From NCBI GenBank assembly GCA_022606425.2, contig JAHDVF020001353.1, forward strand, positions 62,001 to 126,000: a DNA stretch of 64,000 bases, read 5' to 3'. Below, piece by piece: positions 44,086-53,139 of this stretch (within the stretch, counting starts at the first letter, position 1; each line of letters starts with the position of its first letter). Below the pieces are notes generated by a model. That model worked only from the letters and a program-made list of their open reading frames with translations. It ran no database searches and was not told where the DNA came from. The translations under genes were made by a program, and so were the position numbers. The stretch is from Lepidostoma basale. Lineage: Eukaryota > Arthropoda > Insecta > Trichoptera > Lepidostomatidae.

Positions 44086-44405
44086 TTCATTTTTCATTTT
44101 CATTTCATTTATTTTAATAAAAATTACAAACATTACAGATATATTTCCAGATCGTTTGCAATTACATTATGAGAATTGAAAAGAAAAGCATAAAAAAATA
44201 AAATAAAAATAAGCTTAAGAATTAGAAATAATCATAACATTGATATTGCATCCCTGAGGCAACTCACACTGTCACGAAATATGTCGACCTCCGAGGCGAT
44301 CCGATTAAGCAATAAGATTGCCCTACCTACAGGCATAACCATCGGCAGGTTGGTTCTACAGCGCGGCAAATAAAACAATCTGTGCTGTCTTTGACCAGCT
44401 GTCAT
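44086..44405 (-). pseudogene. LINE-C 3' end
   Basis: Minus strand: QRQHRLFYLPRCRTNLPMVM, PVGRAILLLNRIASEVDIFR, DSVSCLRDAISM, an intact C-terminal stretch. The 3' untranslated region ends in tgaaa/atgaaa repeats (44086-44115). Confidence 0.85.
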
Positions 44406-44409
44406 AGAT

Positions 44410-44940
44410 CGTTACATATATTAAAAGAAAAAGGAGAAGAAGAAGAAGACCATCGAATTAAACATCGTACATCTGCCACTTTTGGTAATATAATTTAGTT
44501 GTAAACTAAAACCAAAACCAAACACTTGGTGGCACTCGTATAGAATAAAATAATTAATTCCAATTATTACGCTCATATTTTCCCGGGTAATAATGTGAAA
44601 GTAAATACTTCGTTTCGTTACACAAATATTCTGGGAATCATATATGATACGAGTACTACGTGAATATTTCATCTCATTCCTTAGTGATTTTGAGCTCCAG
44701 TTGGTAAATTGTAAATTCACAGTTAACATAGATCCATTAATTACGCAATGTGAGCTACTTCAATTATTTATTTACATAATTCAAGTACCTAACGTATCTG
44801 TGTAACGTGATTTTGATACGCAGATAAGAAATAGTTTAATTTAAATAGTTTAATTTAAATGTTAATTGTGAATCTTCTTAATTCTGAAAACGATTGATAA
44901 AGCAACTTATTGAACGCTAAGGCATTAACATTGTGGAATT
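44410..44940. other. Unannotated AT-rich stretch
   Basis: Begins with a gaagaagaagaag run at 44428-44450, a LINE-type tail with no recognisable body. No gene seen. Confidence 0.35.
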
Positions 44941-44944
44941 CCAT

Positions 44945-45062
44945 AGTAATATACTTAGGAAATTGAAAATAACTTTGTTTAATACACTATTTATTAAAAA
45001 ATAATAAAAAACACGACATGTTTCGGAGGATACCTCCATCTTTATCCTGAAAATATAATAAT
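44945..45062. mobile_element. HH2 left half
   Basis: atatacttaggaaattgaaaataac start, then minus-strand core (about 45010-45050): AAAGA remnant of CTGAAGA, T, GGAGG-TAT-CCTCC, GAAAC, ATGTC, GTG. The right half is replaced by the sequence at 45063. Confidence 0.65.
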
Positions 45063-45410
45063 ATAATAATAATTAGGCTAATTTGTATAGCGCCGTTTTT
45101 GTGAATAGCTCACCTCAAGGGCGCTTTGACAATGTTTTTAGTCATGAGAGCTGCATGTGACACCAGCAATCAGATAACCGTGCTTACATTTTATGTGATA
45201 TTTTGAAAATGTGGGTTTTTAGGTGAGATTTAAAGTCTGTCGGATTGTCAATGCATCTGAGGCGTGCAGGAAGCATATTCCAGGCGGACGGACCTGCCAC
45301 TGCGAAAGTATATTACTTGATAAAGCATTATCAAATGATATTTGGTTAGCAAAGCGAAATATGTTATTAGTATTAATTTTAGGACGTATTCTTCGAGTGC
45401 CATGTCAGGT
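45063..45410 (-). mobile_element. SINE/LINE with CR1/L2-like 3' hairpin
   Basis: In minus reading the 3' end is caaagcgcccttgaggtgag, cacaaaaacggcgctataca, aattagcc, then taattattattatattatt. The pattern CTTTGAG...GCGCTATA-x-AAAT plus trinucleotide tail is the conserved 3' end of many L2/CR1-group LINEs and their SINEs. The body has no RT motif I can name. Single copy in the window. Confidence 0.55.
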
Positions 45411-45414
45411 CCCC

Positions 45415-45885
45415 CCGATGCCGGCTATCACCCTGGCGTAGGCTTCTCTGATCTGTGTCAGATGGAATAATTCCCCCGAATTCCCGTCCACTCCTTGATA
45501 TTTTCTAGCCAGGATATCTGGAGTCTTCCCATACCGCGCCCCCCCTCGATCTTCCCTTTCATGATGAAGTGCAGCAGATCGTATTTCTCGTTGCGGAGAA
45601 TGTGTCCCAAATATGCCATATTTCTAGACTTCCCATCAGACAACAATTCTCTTCCTACTCTGGCCCTATGTAGCCACTCAGTATTGGTGACCTTATCAGT
45701 CCATGGGATTCACAACATTCTGCGATGGAGCCACAGTTCAAATGCTTCTATAAGGATTATTGTGTTGACTTTGAGGGTTCAGGTTTCCACTCCGTATAGT
45801 AATATGGACCAAATATAGCATTTGACCATCCTCTGTCTCAATTTTAAGTTGATGTGTTCATTGCAGAAGAATGTTTTCATATTAT
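45415..45885 (-). pseudogene. LINE RT C-terminal fragment (YLGHILRN family)
   Basis: Minus strand: LRQRMVKCYIWSILLYGVET, WTLKVNTIILIEAFELWLHR, RML, a stop, IPWTDKVTNTEWLHR, NMAYLGHILRNEKYDLLHFI, MKGKIEGGRGMGRLQISWLE and NIKEWTGI. LLYGVETWTL, FExWxxRRML-IPW, YLGHILRN and GRxxxSWLxNIxEW are in the order of a common insect LINE. One stop interrupts; the 5' end is missing. Confidence 0.85.
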
Positions 45886-45974
45886 TGAATGCGGCCCTTG
45901 CAATCTCTATAAACCAATCATTTTTTTAGTGATTCTTGGGATGCCACTTCGGCCTCTTTATGGTGGTGTCACAT

Positions 45975-46113
45975 TGCTTTCCACATTTGTAAACAGCGTG
46001 TTATTTTCTACACCAGTTCAAAGACAGTGTGAGAATTATTCTGCCATTACCGGGAATCGAACCCGGGACCTTCAGAATCGCAGTCATATCTCTTGCCACT
46101 TTACCAGGTCGTC
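45975..46113 (-). mobile_element. tRNA-SINE, 5' part with perfect B box
   Basis: Minus strand: A box TGGTAAAGTGG (complement of 46096-46106) and B box GGTTCGATTCC (complement of 46053-46063). The spacing of about 33 bp between boxes is tRNA-like. Body tggtgtagaaaataac follows and the 3' end is lost. Confidence 0.8.
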
Positions 46114-46477
46114 GTTTTTTTAGTGACAAATGTAAAACGCTTTAATTCATAATGTGTCTGGAATTTTTAAAAAGTGAAATGAAGCTCTCTTTCAGATGGG
46201 TTATCCAATTTCGCTAAAGAGAAATTCTTTGTAAAAAAATCTTTTTGACTATTAAACTTGATTCATCATGAAACTAGATTCATAAAAAGTTTCCAAGAAA
46301 ATACTTCAACTCCTTAAAAGTGCCCGGGAGAATTCTCGTTTTTTATACATTAGTTCCTTGGAATCTCGTGCAGTATTCTTTAGCTTTTAGTTATTTTTCT
46401 TTTTCAACATTAAAGGTCATTTTTACAAAGTAAAATATAATTTTAAATATTGAGTACTGAAATTTATTTTGATTGTA

Positions 46478-46590
46478 AACTAACTAACCATCACATCGTC
46501 TCTCCGAAGGAGTGCGTAGAAAGAATGAACCGCCACACTGTTCTTTCTTGACACACTTACATGTATCTCGCTTCCTTAACACTGTCGACC
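46478..46590 (-). mobile_element. LINE-A tail
   Basis: Plus-strand aactaactaaccatcacatc, gtctctccgaaggag and gaaccgccacactgttcttt. Truncated after about 110 bp. Confidence 0.65.
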
Positions 46591-46854
46591 TGTAGATTCC
46601 ATGACATTTTTGACCGTCCAAACCTTCTACCACAATGACAAGAGATAGATAAGGGACGGACAAGGGATAAACAAGGGAATTTAAGGACAATCCCAATAAT
46701 TTGTAAAACTAGATTGCCATTGATACGAAGAAAAAGAAGATTTTTGACGGTTGACAACCAAGTTGCCTGTGGCCGATGGATATGACATTTGAATAAAAAT
46801 AATTGAATTATTTTGTTTTCCTTTCACGGTGTTAAGCCACACAAATCTATCTTA

Positions 46855-46963
46855 CGTTCCTGGTTTTAAATATATGATATTATTTTATCTGTTCTCAATA
46901 GATGCTTTAAAACTTAATTTTATTTTTAATATCTGTTGAGAAAATAAACTGATTTGATTTGAA
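46855..46963 (+). repeat. LINE-C-like 3' tail
   Basis: ctgttctcaatagatgcttt, then gagaaaataaactgatttga and ttgaa. Same 3' end as 21.1 kb. It served as the insertion site of the following LINE-A. Confidence 0.6.
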
Positions 46964-47616
46964 TATATTTTTCAGATATTACAAGAGATGGGCGAGTGAA
47001 GAGGGATATTGAAAGAAGGGTTGGGACAGGCAACAAAGTGAATGATGCACTTAAAGTTGTCATCGCAAACAGAAACCTATCCAAAAAATCTAGAATGGCA
47101 GTGCACAATGGTGTTCTTCTACCGACCCTTATGTACGGAAGGGAAGCATGGAACTGGCAAAAGAAGGATAAAATAAAATAAATGCAGTAGAAAAGAGTTC
47201 TCTTAGACGAATGTGTGGATACTCTGTGTATGATAGAGCGTCGGATGAAAATATAAGAAGTGAATGCGGTGCGAATGATGGCATTATGAACAAAATAATG
47301 AAAGGATCATTAAGATGGTTTGGACATATGGAAAGAATGAATAAAGAAAGAATGGTAAAAAAGTATATGTTAACGATTTAAATGGAACCAGAAATAGAGG
47401 AAGACCGAGGAAAACGTGGCACGATCAAATAAATCAAATATTTAATATCGGCCATGTGAGGAGTCAGAGAAATCGACGCGCGTGCATGACACGATGTATG
47501 AATGTTGAGGAATCGAGAAAAATATGTCAGGAAAGAAAAGTTTGGCAGTCCATTCTTTCTGCCTACCCCTTCAGGGAGACGGCGTGATGTTTAATTAGTT
47601 AGTTATATTTTTCAGA
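46964..47616 (+). mobile_element. LINE-A insertion with 13-bp target duplication
   Basis: tatatttttcaga occurs at 46964-46976 and again at 47604-47616. The 627-bp insert is among the two longest LINE-A copies. It reads DGRVKRDIERRVGTGNKVND, ALKVVIANRNLSKKSRMAVH, NGVLLPTLMYGREAWNWQKK, has a small deletion and frame change, then SLRRMCGYSVYDRASDENIR, SLRWFGHMERMNKERM, GRPRKTWHDQI and the TTAG tail. No copy in the window extends further 5'. Confidence 0.9.
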
Positions 47617-47619
47617 AGA

Positions 47620-48005
47620 ACCGCGTGAATTAATGCAATAATTTTTCCGTTAAGTCATGGACAAGTTTGTTAAATTGCTTAATTAAGGTTTGCAATTTAA
47701 AATGTATTTAAAGTGTTTGACAACTGCAGTATAAAGGTTACTTTTTCGTAATGGGGTCGCGCGGGAAAATTTATATGCAATTTCACGACGGAAACGCGGA
47801 AAACGACAATTTAATTGGAACTTGAAATGGAATATCTGGAATGGATTCCAATCAACTAGAAAATAATGGAGTTTTACTGGAGTCTAGAATAAAATTGATA
47901 TCCGGTTCAACACGTTTTGCTCTCATGTTCAATCAATCAATTCGACATTCAAATGTAGATGTCTTTTAATAAATAGTTTTAAGATAACAATGTACGTAAA
48001 ACAAT
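47620..48005. other. Unique stretch
   Basis: Unique, GC-moderate sequence (tcacgacggaaacgcggaaa). No gene seen. Confidence 0.35.
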
Positions 48006-48008
48006 TAA

Positions 48009-48395
48009 GGGACGGAATGCTGGGCCGCAAGACGACAAGAAGAACAGAGGCTGCACGTAGCAAAAATGAAGATGCTGAGGTGGGCCACCGGGGTTACGAT
48101 GCTGGATAAAGTTAGAATGAGCATATCAGAGGAAGCACAAAAAAACTAGGGAACGTCGGCGGTGGTACGGCCATCTGAGCAGGAGGGACAGTGAATACAT
48201 CGTTCACAAGACCCTGAAACTGAAAGACGGAAAGAAGGGACCAGGTCAGCCTCCTGCAACGTGGATGTCCACAGTTAGGAACGACCTGAAGGCGCTGGGA
48301 CTGGACAGCCAGATGACCCTGGATCGTGAGACTTGGCGGAGCCGTATTAGAAGAGCCGACCCCAAATAACGGGAAATGGCTAGGCGAAAGAAGAA
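48009..48395 (+). pseudogene. LINE RT C-terminal fragment (RRWYGHLSRRD family)
   Basis: First frame ECWAARRQEEQRLHVAKMKM, LRWATGVTMLDKVRMSISEE. After a shift near 48150: ERRRWYGHLSRRDSEYIVHK, TLKLKDGKKGPGQPPATWMS, TVRNDLKALGLDSQMTLDRE and TWRSRIRRADPK-stop. MLRW, RWYGHLxRR, GxPPxTW and the RRADP end fit an RTE/BovB-like LINE. A tail of gaagaagaac follows. The second block (about 70 codons) is uninterrupted. Confidence 0.8.
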
Positions 48396-48454
48396 GAACA
48401 ATATACGTTTTAATTGATCAGAACAACCTTGAAAAGTTCATAATAGTAGGTAAA

Positions 48455-48712
48455 GTTTGTATTTTGGTATGCCATGTCTTCCTTGGCCTTCCTCGACTTC
48501 TTTATTCATTATCCATTCACACAACTTGTATTTATCTTTTTAACCATTATTCTCCATCTATTCGTTCTAAATGTTCAAACTATCTTAGTGACTCTGTCTT
48601 AACTTTATTTAGGACGCATTCAACCGTCTCACGTTTCTTTCTTATTTTATCATTTGGTATTCTATAATATTTTTCCACATATTATTCTTAGTGATCTCAT
48701 TTCAGTTAACCA
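48455..48712 (-). mobile_element. Decayed LINE-A internal fragment
   Basis: Plus-strand ccttggccttcctcgacttc, tcaaactatcttagtgactc, ttagtgatctcatttcagtt parallels the LINE-A coding region in reverse with many changes. It abuts, head to head, another fragment on the plus strand. Confidence 0.55.
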
Positions 48713-48955
48713 TGGAACTGACAAAAAAATAATTAAAGTAGAATAAATGCTTAGAAGAATGTGTGTTCAATCTGTATATTATGCGATTATAAGAAGTGAA
48801 TGCAGTGGGAATGAAAGCGTCATTAAGATGGTAAAGTTGTCTTAAACATACGGAAAGAATGAACAAAAAAAGTATGATATAGAAAGTGTATGTTAAAAAT
48901 GTAAACGGAAGCGAACGAAAGAAGCGACCGCATGGTCTGATCAAATCGGGGCATA
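48713..48955 (+). mobile_element. Decayed LINE-A fragment
   Basis: ccatggaactgacaaaaaaa, aaatgcttagaagaatgtgt and ggaatgaaagcgtcattaag match MELAKKG..RINAV..LRRMC and NEKSSLRW of LINE-A, with heavy decay. Followed at 48960-49080 by a short LINE end (gaccgagagcatggtggaag, aagaagaagaag). Confidence 0.5.
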
Positions 48956-49394
48956 AACTGACCTCTCAGCAGCTGCAGCCTGGAGATGACCGAGAGCATG
49001 GTGGAAGGTTTTTTGGAAGGAAACGACTCTCAATCATGAGGAATATGACTAAGAAGAAGAAGTGCGTTTTAACATCGAGCAGCTCGTGTAAATAAACTGG
49101 ACTATTCATACTATCACGAAGACTATTCAAGAACATGTGCGGACAATTCTCAAGACAATTTTTCGATATACTCGTATTTCTTTCATACCAACCGCTGTTC
49201 GAAACCCACGTGAAATCACTAGACACTACTCGCTATGTTATTTCCGTCTTTCTTGTACCAGTACATCCATTATTAATGAAACTATACTATGTATTTTTGT
49301 TCATAAGTCGATATTCTTATTCTTAATAATACTTTTAAGTATATTCATGGAATCACAGAAAATTAGGAAACTTGGAATATCTTATATAATATAT

Positions 49395-49685
49395 TCGGTC
49401 CATGAGATTTTTTGCGCCAGCTTGTATGGCACCCAAATATCGAGCTTTTTTTTTTAATCCAGCCTTCTGAAAATGGTTTCAAATGGTTTTATGATCAATA
49501 TTCAGCTCCTAGACGATGCTACGACTGCTAACATGACGGTCTATCTCGATATTTTCCATGACTTTATCGACATTTTCGACAACAGGCCTGCCAGAGCGTG
49601 GTGCATCATTCACCCACACTACACCGGAACGAAATCCCTCGAACCACTGTTGTGTCTTTTTAGCACATGAAACATGTTTTCAACC
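49395..49685 (-). pseudogene. Second mariner family: N-terminal transposase relic
   Basis: Minus strand: KTQQWFEGFRSGVVWVNDAP, RSGRPVVENVDKVMENIEID, RHVSSRSIV, stop, ELNIDHKTI, NHFQKAGLKKKARYL and KNLMDRI. The WFxxFRSG, DAPRSGRPV, DRHVSxRSIxxELxIDHKT and H-x-x-KAGxKKK blocks are the paired helix-turn-helix DNA-binding domain of mariner transposases. It is clearly different from the intact copy at 59-60 kb. Catalytic domain and ends are absent. Confidence 0.85.
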
Positions 49686-49749
49686 GCAGATGTCCTTCCT
49701 CAGTGTATTCTTTGATAAAATTATATACAATCGTTACTTACATACAGGA

Positions 49750-50140
49750 TGAGGTATAGAATTAATTCTGGAGGTAGGTAAAAAAAAGTGATTTCTGTGA
49801 CACAGAAATCATGTCTCGTCGGATGATGAAATCCAGCTGTCCTTCCATCTCTTAGGCGGTCTTCCAGATGGGTGGTGTCCGGAGGGGATTTCATAAGCGG
49901 CTATATGCAAGTCTGTCACCAATCATTCGGGCTACATGGTCCCTCCAGTATCTTCTTCTGGATCTACTCCACTGAACGATATCCTCTATTTCGCAAGTTT
50001 TTCTTATGTCTACGTTGCGGACACGATCTCGGAGAGTTTTTCCAGAAATTGTTCTTAGGACCTTCATCTCCGATGTTCTTATTAGTCCCTTGGTTCGCAC
50101 AGTGTTAGCCCGCGTCTCTACAGCGTACGTCATGAAAAAG
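49750..50140 (-). pseudogene. LINE-B C-terminal fragment
   Basis: Minus strand: FFMTYAVETRANTVRTKGLI, RTSEMKVLRTISGKTLRDRV, RNVDIRKTCEIEDIVQWSRS, RRRYWRDHVARMIGDRLAYS, then a frame break and the acatgatttctgtgtcacag tail. Close to the 12.1 kb copy in motif order. Confidence 0.85.
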
Positions 50141-50144
50141 TTCA

Positions 50145-50720
50145 CTGAAAAATAAAAAAGATCGTCTATCCGAAACATGTTTGTGAAAAGTGAAAAAAAC
50201 GTTATGAGAATATTTAAACTCCGAATATATTCCAGATTATAACGTACTTTGACAGTGTTATTACTTACTTTGATAAGGTTAAAAGTAATTATGTATTATA
50301 TATTCTAGATGTTTTTCATTACTGAGTCTTCCTTTGAAAATGCTGAAATATTTGTTTCCCATTAGTCTTGATTAAAAACATTCAAAGACACTTCCGATGT
50401 ATCCAGCGGTAGCGGTCCCCCACCGGGATCTTTTGTGAGTTCAAACTTCTCTAAACTCGATCGTATATACTCGTATCTTCTGAGTAGTAAATAGAGACGG
50501 GTAAAGAAATAAGATCTGACTCGAGACCAGCGCAAAACTTTTGAACTAAATTGAATAGTAGAGCTGAATAACTGTGAAGTTGGCTCCAACTTGCAGCAGA
50601 TATGATGGAGGAGGTATCATGACATGTATGTAATTTTTAGACTAACTAAGCTAACGAGAGTATATTGAAAGTTCCAAATTATATTCCATATATCTGTATT
50701 TTACTTTTCATATTCAATAT
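50145..50720. other. Unannotated stretch
   Basis: No gene recognised. gtatccagcggtagcggtcc at 50399 is a small GC-rich patch. Confidence 0.35.
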
Positions 50721-50726
50721 ATATAT

Positions 50727-51382
50727 GAATGGTTAAAGTACATGTGAGGAAATTTGTGTATTTAGGTAGCATGTTCAAAGCAGATGGCCGAACGGATAGT
50801 GACGTCGAAAGAAGGGTTAGTGCGGGTAACAAAGTGCATGGAGCTTTAAGAATAGTTATTGGAAACAAGAATTTAAATTTATCAATGAAAGCGAAAACGG
50901 CACAATGGAGTTCTGGTCCCATCCCTAATGTATGGAAGAGAAACATGGAACTGGCAGAAGAAGGATGAAAGCAGAATAAATGCGGTAGAGATGAGGTCCC
51001 TAAGACGTATGTGTCGTAGAACGATATACGACAGAATCTCAAATGCTGAAATAAGAAAGGAATGTAGAGCGGAAGAAGGGATTATGAACCGATCGCTGCG
51101 ATGATTCGGACATATGGAACGCATGGATGGAGAAAGAATGGTTAAGAAAGTATACGTTAATGATGTAAATGGAGTACGGAGTGGAGGCAGACCGAGGAAA
51201 ACATGGCATGACCAAATTAATCAAATTTCAAAGGTTGGTCATGTTAGAAGTCGGAGGAATCGACGTGCGTGTATGACACGATGTATGAATGTTGCGGAAT
51301 CAATAGGAATATGTCAGGAAAGAAAATTGGGTCAGTCCATTCTTTCTGCCTACTCCATCGGGAATATGGCGTGATGGTTAGA
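50727..51382 (+). mobile_element. Longest LINE-A copy
   Basis: Reads VKVHVRKFVYLGSMFKADGR, TDSDVERRVSAGNKVHGALR, IVIGNKNLNLSMKAKTA, a frameshift, then RRMCRRTIYDRISNAEIRKE, a stop in the SLRxFGHMERMDGERM segment and GRPRKTWHDQINQISKVGHV, RSRRNRRACMTRCMNVAES, ending SAYSIGNMA-stop. FVYLGS is the standard LINE thumb motif. This sequence is diverged from the 24/41/47 kb copies (gatagt gacgtcgaaag, agcggaagaaggg), so it is an older subfamily. The TTAG repeat is reduced to one unit. Confidence 0.85.
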
Positions 51383-51489
51383 ACGAAACTGCATAATTCG
51401 TTGTTTTTTGTGTTCCTTACAACCTTCGTTATTGGTGGCAAGTACTATTACTGTTATACCGAAACTCTCTTATTCGATTCCAGGCGATG

Positions 51490-51690
51490 GTAGTGTCATT
51501 TTCACACTGTCATTGGTCTGGTGTAGAATTCATGTGACAATAAAATGACGATAGATTAGCTACCTATCATATATCATTAGAATCAATGTGATAGTTCAAC
51601 CCTTCATGTCGATTTGGCTCGCGCTGAAATGATGTAAAGAGCGATTTAACAATATTATAATATTATAATAATAATGTTAAACAATAACCA
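51490..51690 (+). mobile_element. tRNA-SINE, 3' part, AAT-tail subfamily
   Basis: tggtctggtgtagaattcat, gtgacaataaaatgacgata, gtcgatttggctcgcgctga and gatgtaaagagcgatttaac, then attataatattataataat. Same 3' end as 29.87 kb. Head missing. Confidence 0.75.
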
Positions 51691-51714
51691 TTTTCTACAT
51701 AACTAAATATTTGT

Positions 51715-51835
51715 TTAATTAATAGTTATTAAATAAAACGATGTTTTTTTATGTATTATAACTACTTCTACCTTTTTCTTTATTTCGACAGCGAACCTGA
51801 CGGAACCGATCGCTGTCGAAAAAAACACATAATTT
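51715..51835. mobile_element. HH5 remnant
   Basis: aaataaaacgatgttttttt, aactacttctacctttttct and tcgacagcgaacctgacgga then gatcgctgtcga. Arms partly kept, ribozyme core reduced. Confidence 0.55.
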
Positions 51836-51844
51836 TAATATTTT

Positions 51845-52205
51845 TTTGTGAATGTATACTTATACTTGTACACGAATACTGGATTTCACCCACCGTGGGT
51901 TATCAATTCATGATTTAATTATATCTCAATAGAGACGAAGATGCAAATTGGAGACTGAATATGGTTGATCAAGGTGTTTACAGGACTTATGACCTGTCAT
52001 TGGTTAGGTTAAGCGCACGCTTTATGTAATTACAACATTCTCCATTCCACCTTTATATAGGTATATATGTTAAAGTCCTATGCCAGATTTCACATGTCAG
52101 TTTCAATGTGCCATCTATGAAGATTTTGATTACATATGTTAATCTTTTTAAGATTACTCTATATAAATCTACATACTAACGCCATCTATGGAGATTTATG
52201 TTTAT
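51845..52205 (+). repeat. Dispersed repeat R1, long copy with inverted flank
   Basis: tatctcaatagagacgaaga to cgccatctatggagatttatg is close to 4112-4420, sharing about 290 bp. A flank (51845-51885) is inverted relative to the 4.4 kb copy. HH5 arm sequence follows at 52215-52300 in reverse. Confidence 0.6.
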
Positions 52206-52309
52206 TAAGCATTTATCCATAAAAAATATCGTTTTATTTCATTTCAAAATGAACTTCCATCGAGAGATTCCGGTAAAATCATTCGATTATTTTCTTATAT
52301 CCCATATAC

Positions 52310-52745
52310 GTTATATTAGTAATAGCTCATTACCAAAATGATGTCACTAAAAATTTTCCATTTAGAATACTCAATAAAAAAAAGATGACGTAACACGTAA
52401 TTCCTTTGATAAACCCTCAATAATAATTGAACAATACATTTATAGCCTCCGTAATAATAGCTTGCGTCTATAAAATGTACCATAGATAATACATTGTGTA
52501 ATCTCCCGCGTCATTTAATGTCATTTGACGTCAAGATTTTATTATCCGAGGAGAGTTCTTCTTATTATGGCTTCCGTGACGTTTCCGGGGAAAATTTTCC
52601 AACTTCGTTTATTCTTTTAAGATCTTATAAAGGTTTCAAATTCTTTGTTAAGAAATGTGATGGACTTTTAAGACATTTCGCTCCACATGATAAATGTTTA
52701 ATAATATTATAATAATGGTGAAACAAGCATAGTTTTAACTAACAA
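52310..52745. other. Unique stretch, possible old non-coding sequence
   Basis: 52495-52680 is unique with little repeat character (aatctcccgcgtcatttaat; ttccgtgacgtttccgggga). No protein motif in the 72-codon plus frame. Confidence 0.35.
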
Positions 52746-52749
52746 TTTA

Positions 52750-52985
52750 TAATCAAATGATTTTACTGAAATCTCGTGATGGAAGTTCATTTTAAATAAT
52801 AATTAAATAGAAGGATGTTTTTTAACTACTTCCACTTTTAACTTTATTTCGACAGCGACCGGTTTCGCCAGGCTTGCTGGCATTGGCCAGGACCAGTCGA
52901 TGCCAGCGAACCTGGCGAAACCGGTCGCTGTCGAAATAAAGGCAAAAGTGGAATTAACTAAAAAACCTCGTTTTATTTAATTATT
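52750..52985. mobile_element. HH5 foldback element, both cores present
   Basis: Arms (ttttttaactacttccactt / aaagtggaattaactaaaaa) flank two facing cores. Plus strand: GTCGA, T, GCCAG-CGAAC-CTGGC, GAAAC, CGGTC, GCTGTC. Minus strand: TGCCAG-CAAGC-CTGGC, GAAAC, CGGTC, GCTGTC. The CTGANGA box is decayed on both sides. Confidence 0.75.
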
Positions 52986-52988
52986 ATT

Positions 52989-53135
52989 TAACTAACTAAC
53001 CACCACGCCATTTCCCCGGAGGGGCAGGCAGAGAGGATGGATCGCCACAATGCCCTGTCCTGGCATATCTCTCAGGCTTCCTCTACATTCATACATCGTA
53101 CCATGCACGCACGTCGATTATTCTCAGCTACGATA
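52989..53135 (-). mobile_element. LINE-A tail, diverged
   Basis: Plus-strand aactaactaaccaccacgcc, ggaggggcaggcagagagga and cattcatacatcgtaccatg. Directly abuts HH5. Confidence 0.7.
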
Positions 53136-53139
53136 TTAT

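Noticed and set aside
46020..46113. Possible tRNA gene from good A and B boxes
   Set aside because: No acceptor or anticodon stems can be drawn; it is the head of the dispersed SINE.
49680..49730. CTGAGGAAGGAC string on the minus strand near 49.7 kb, like an HH3 core
   Set aside because: No stem II partner, no facing copy, and GAAAAC in place of GAAAC; it lies next to mariner coding sequence.
50399..50440. Possible hAT end (cagcggtagcggtccccca)
   Set aside because: Similarity is short and no partner end or duplication was found.
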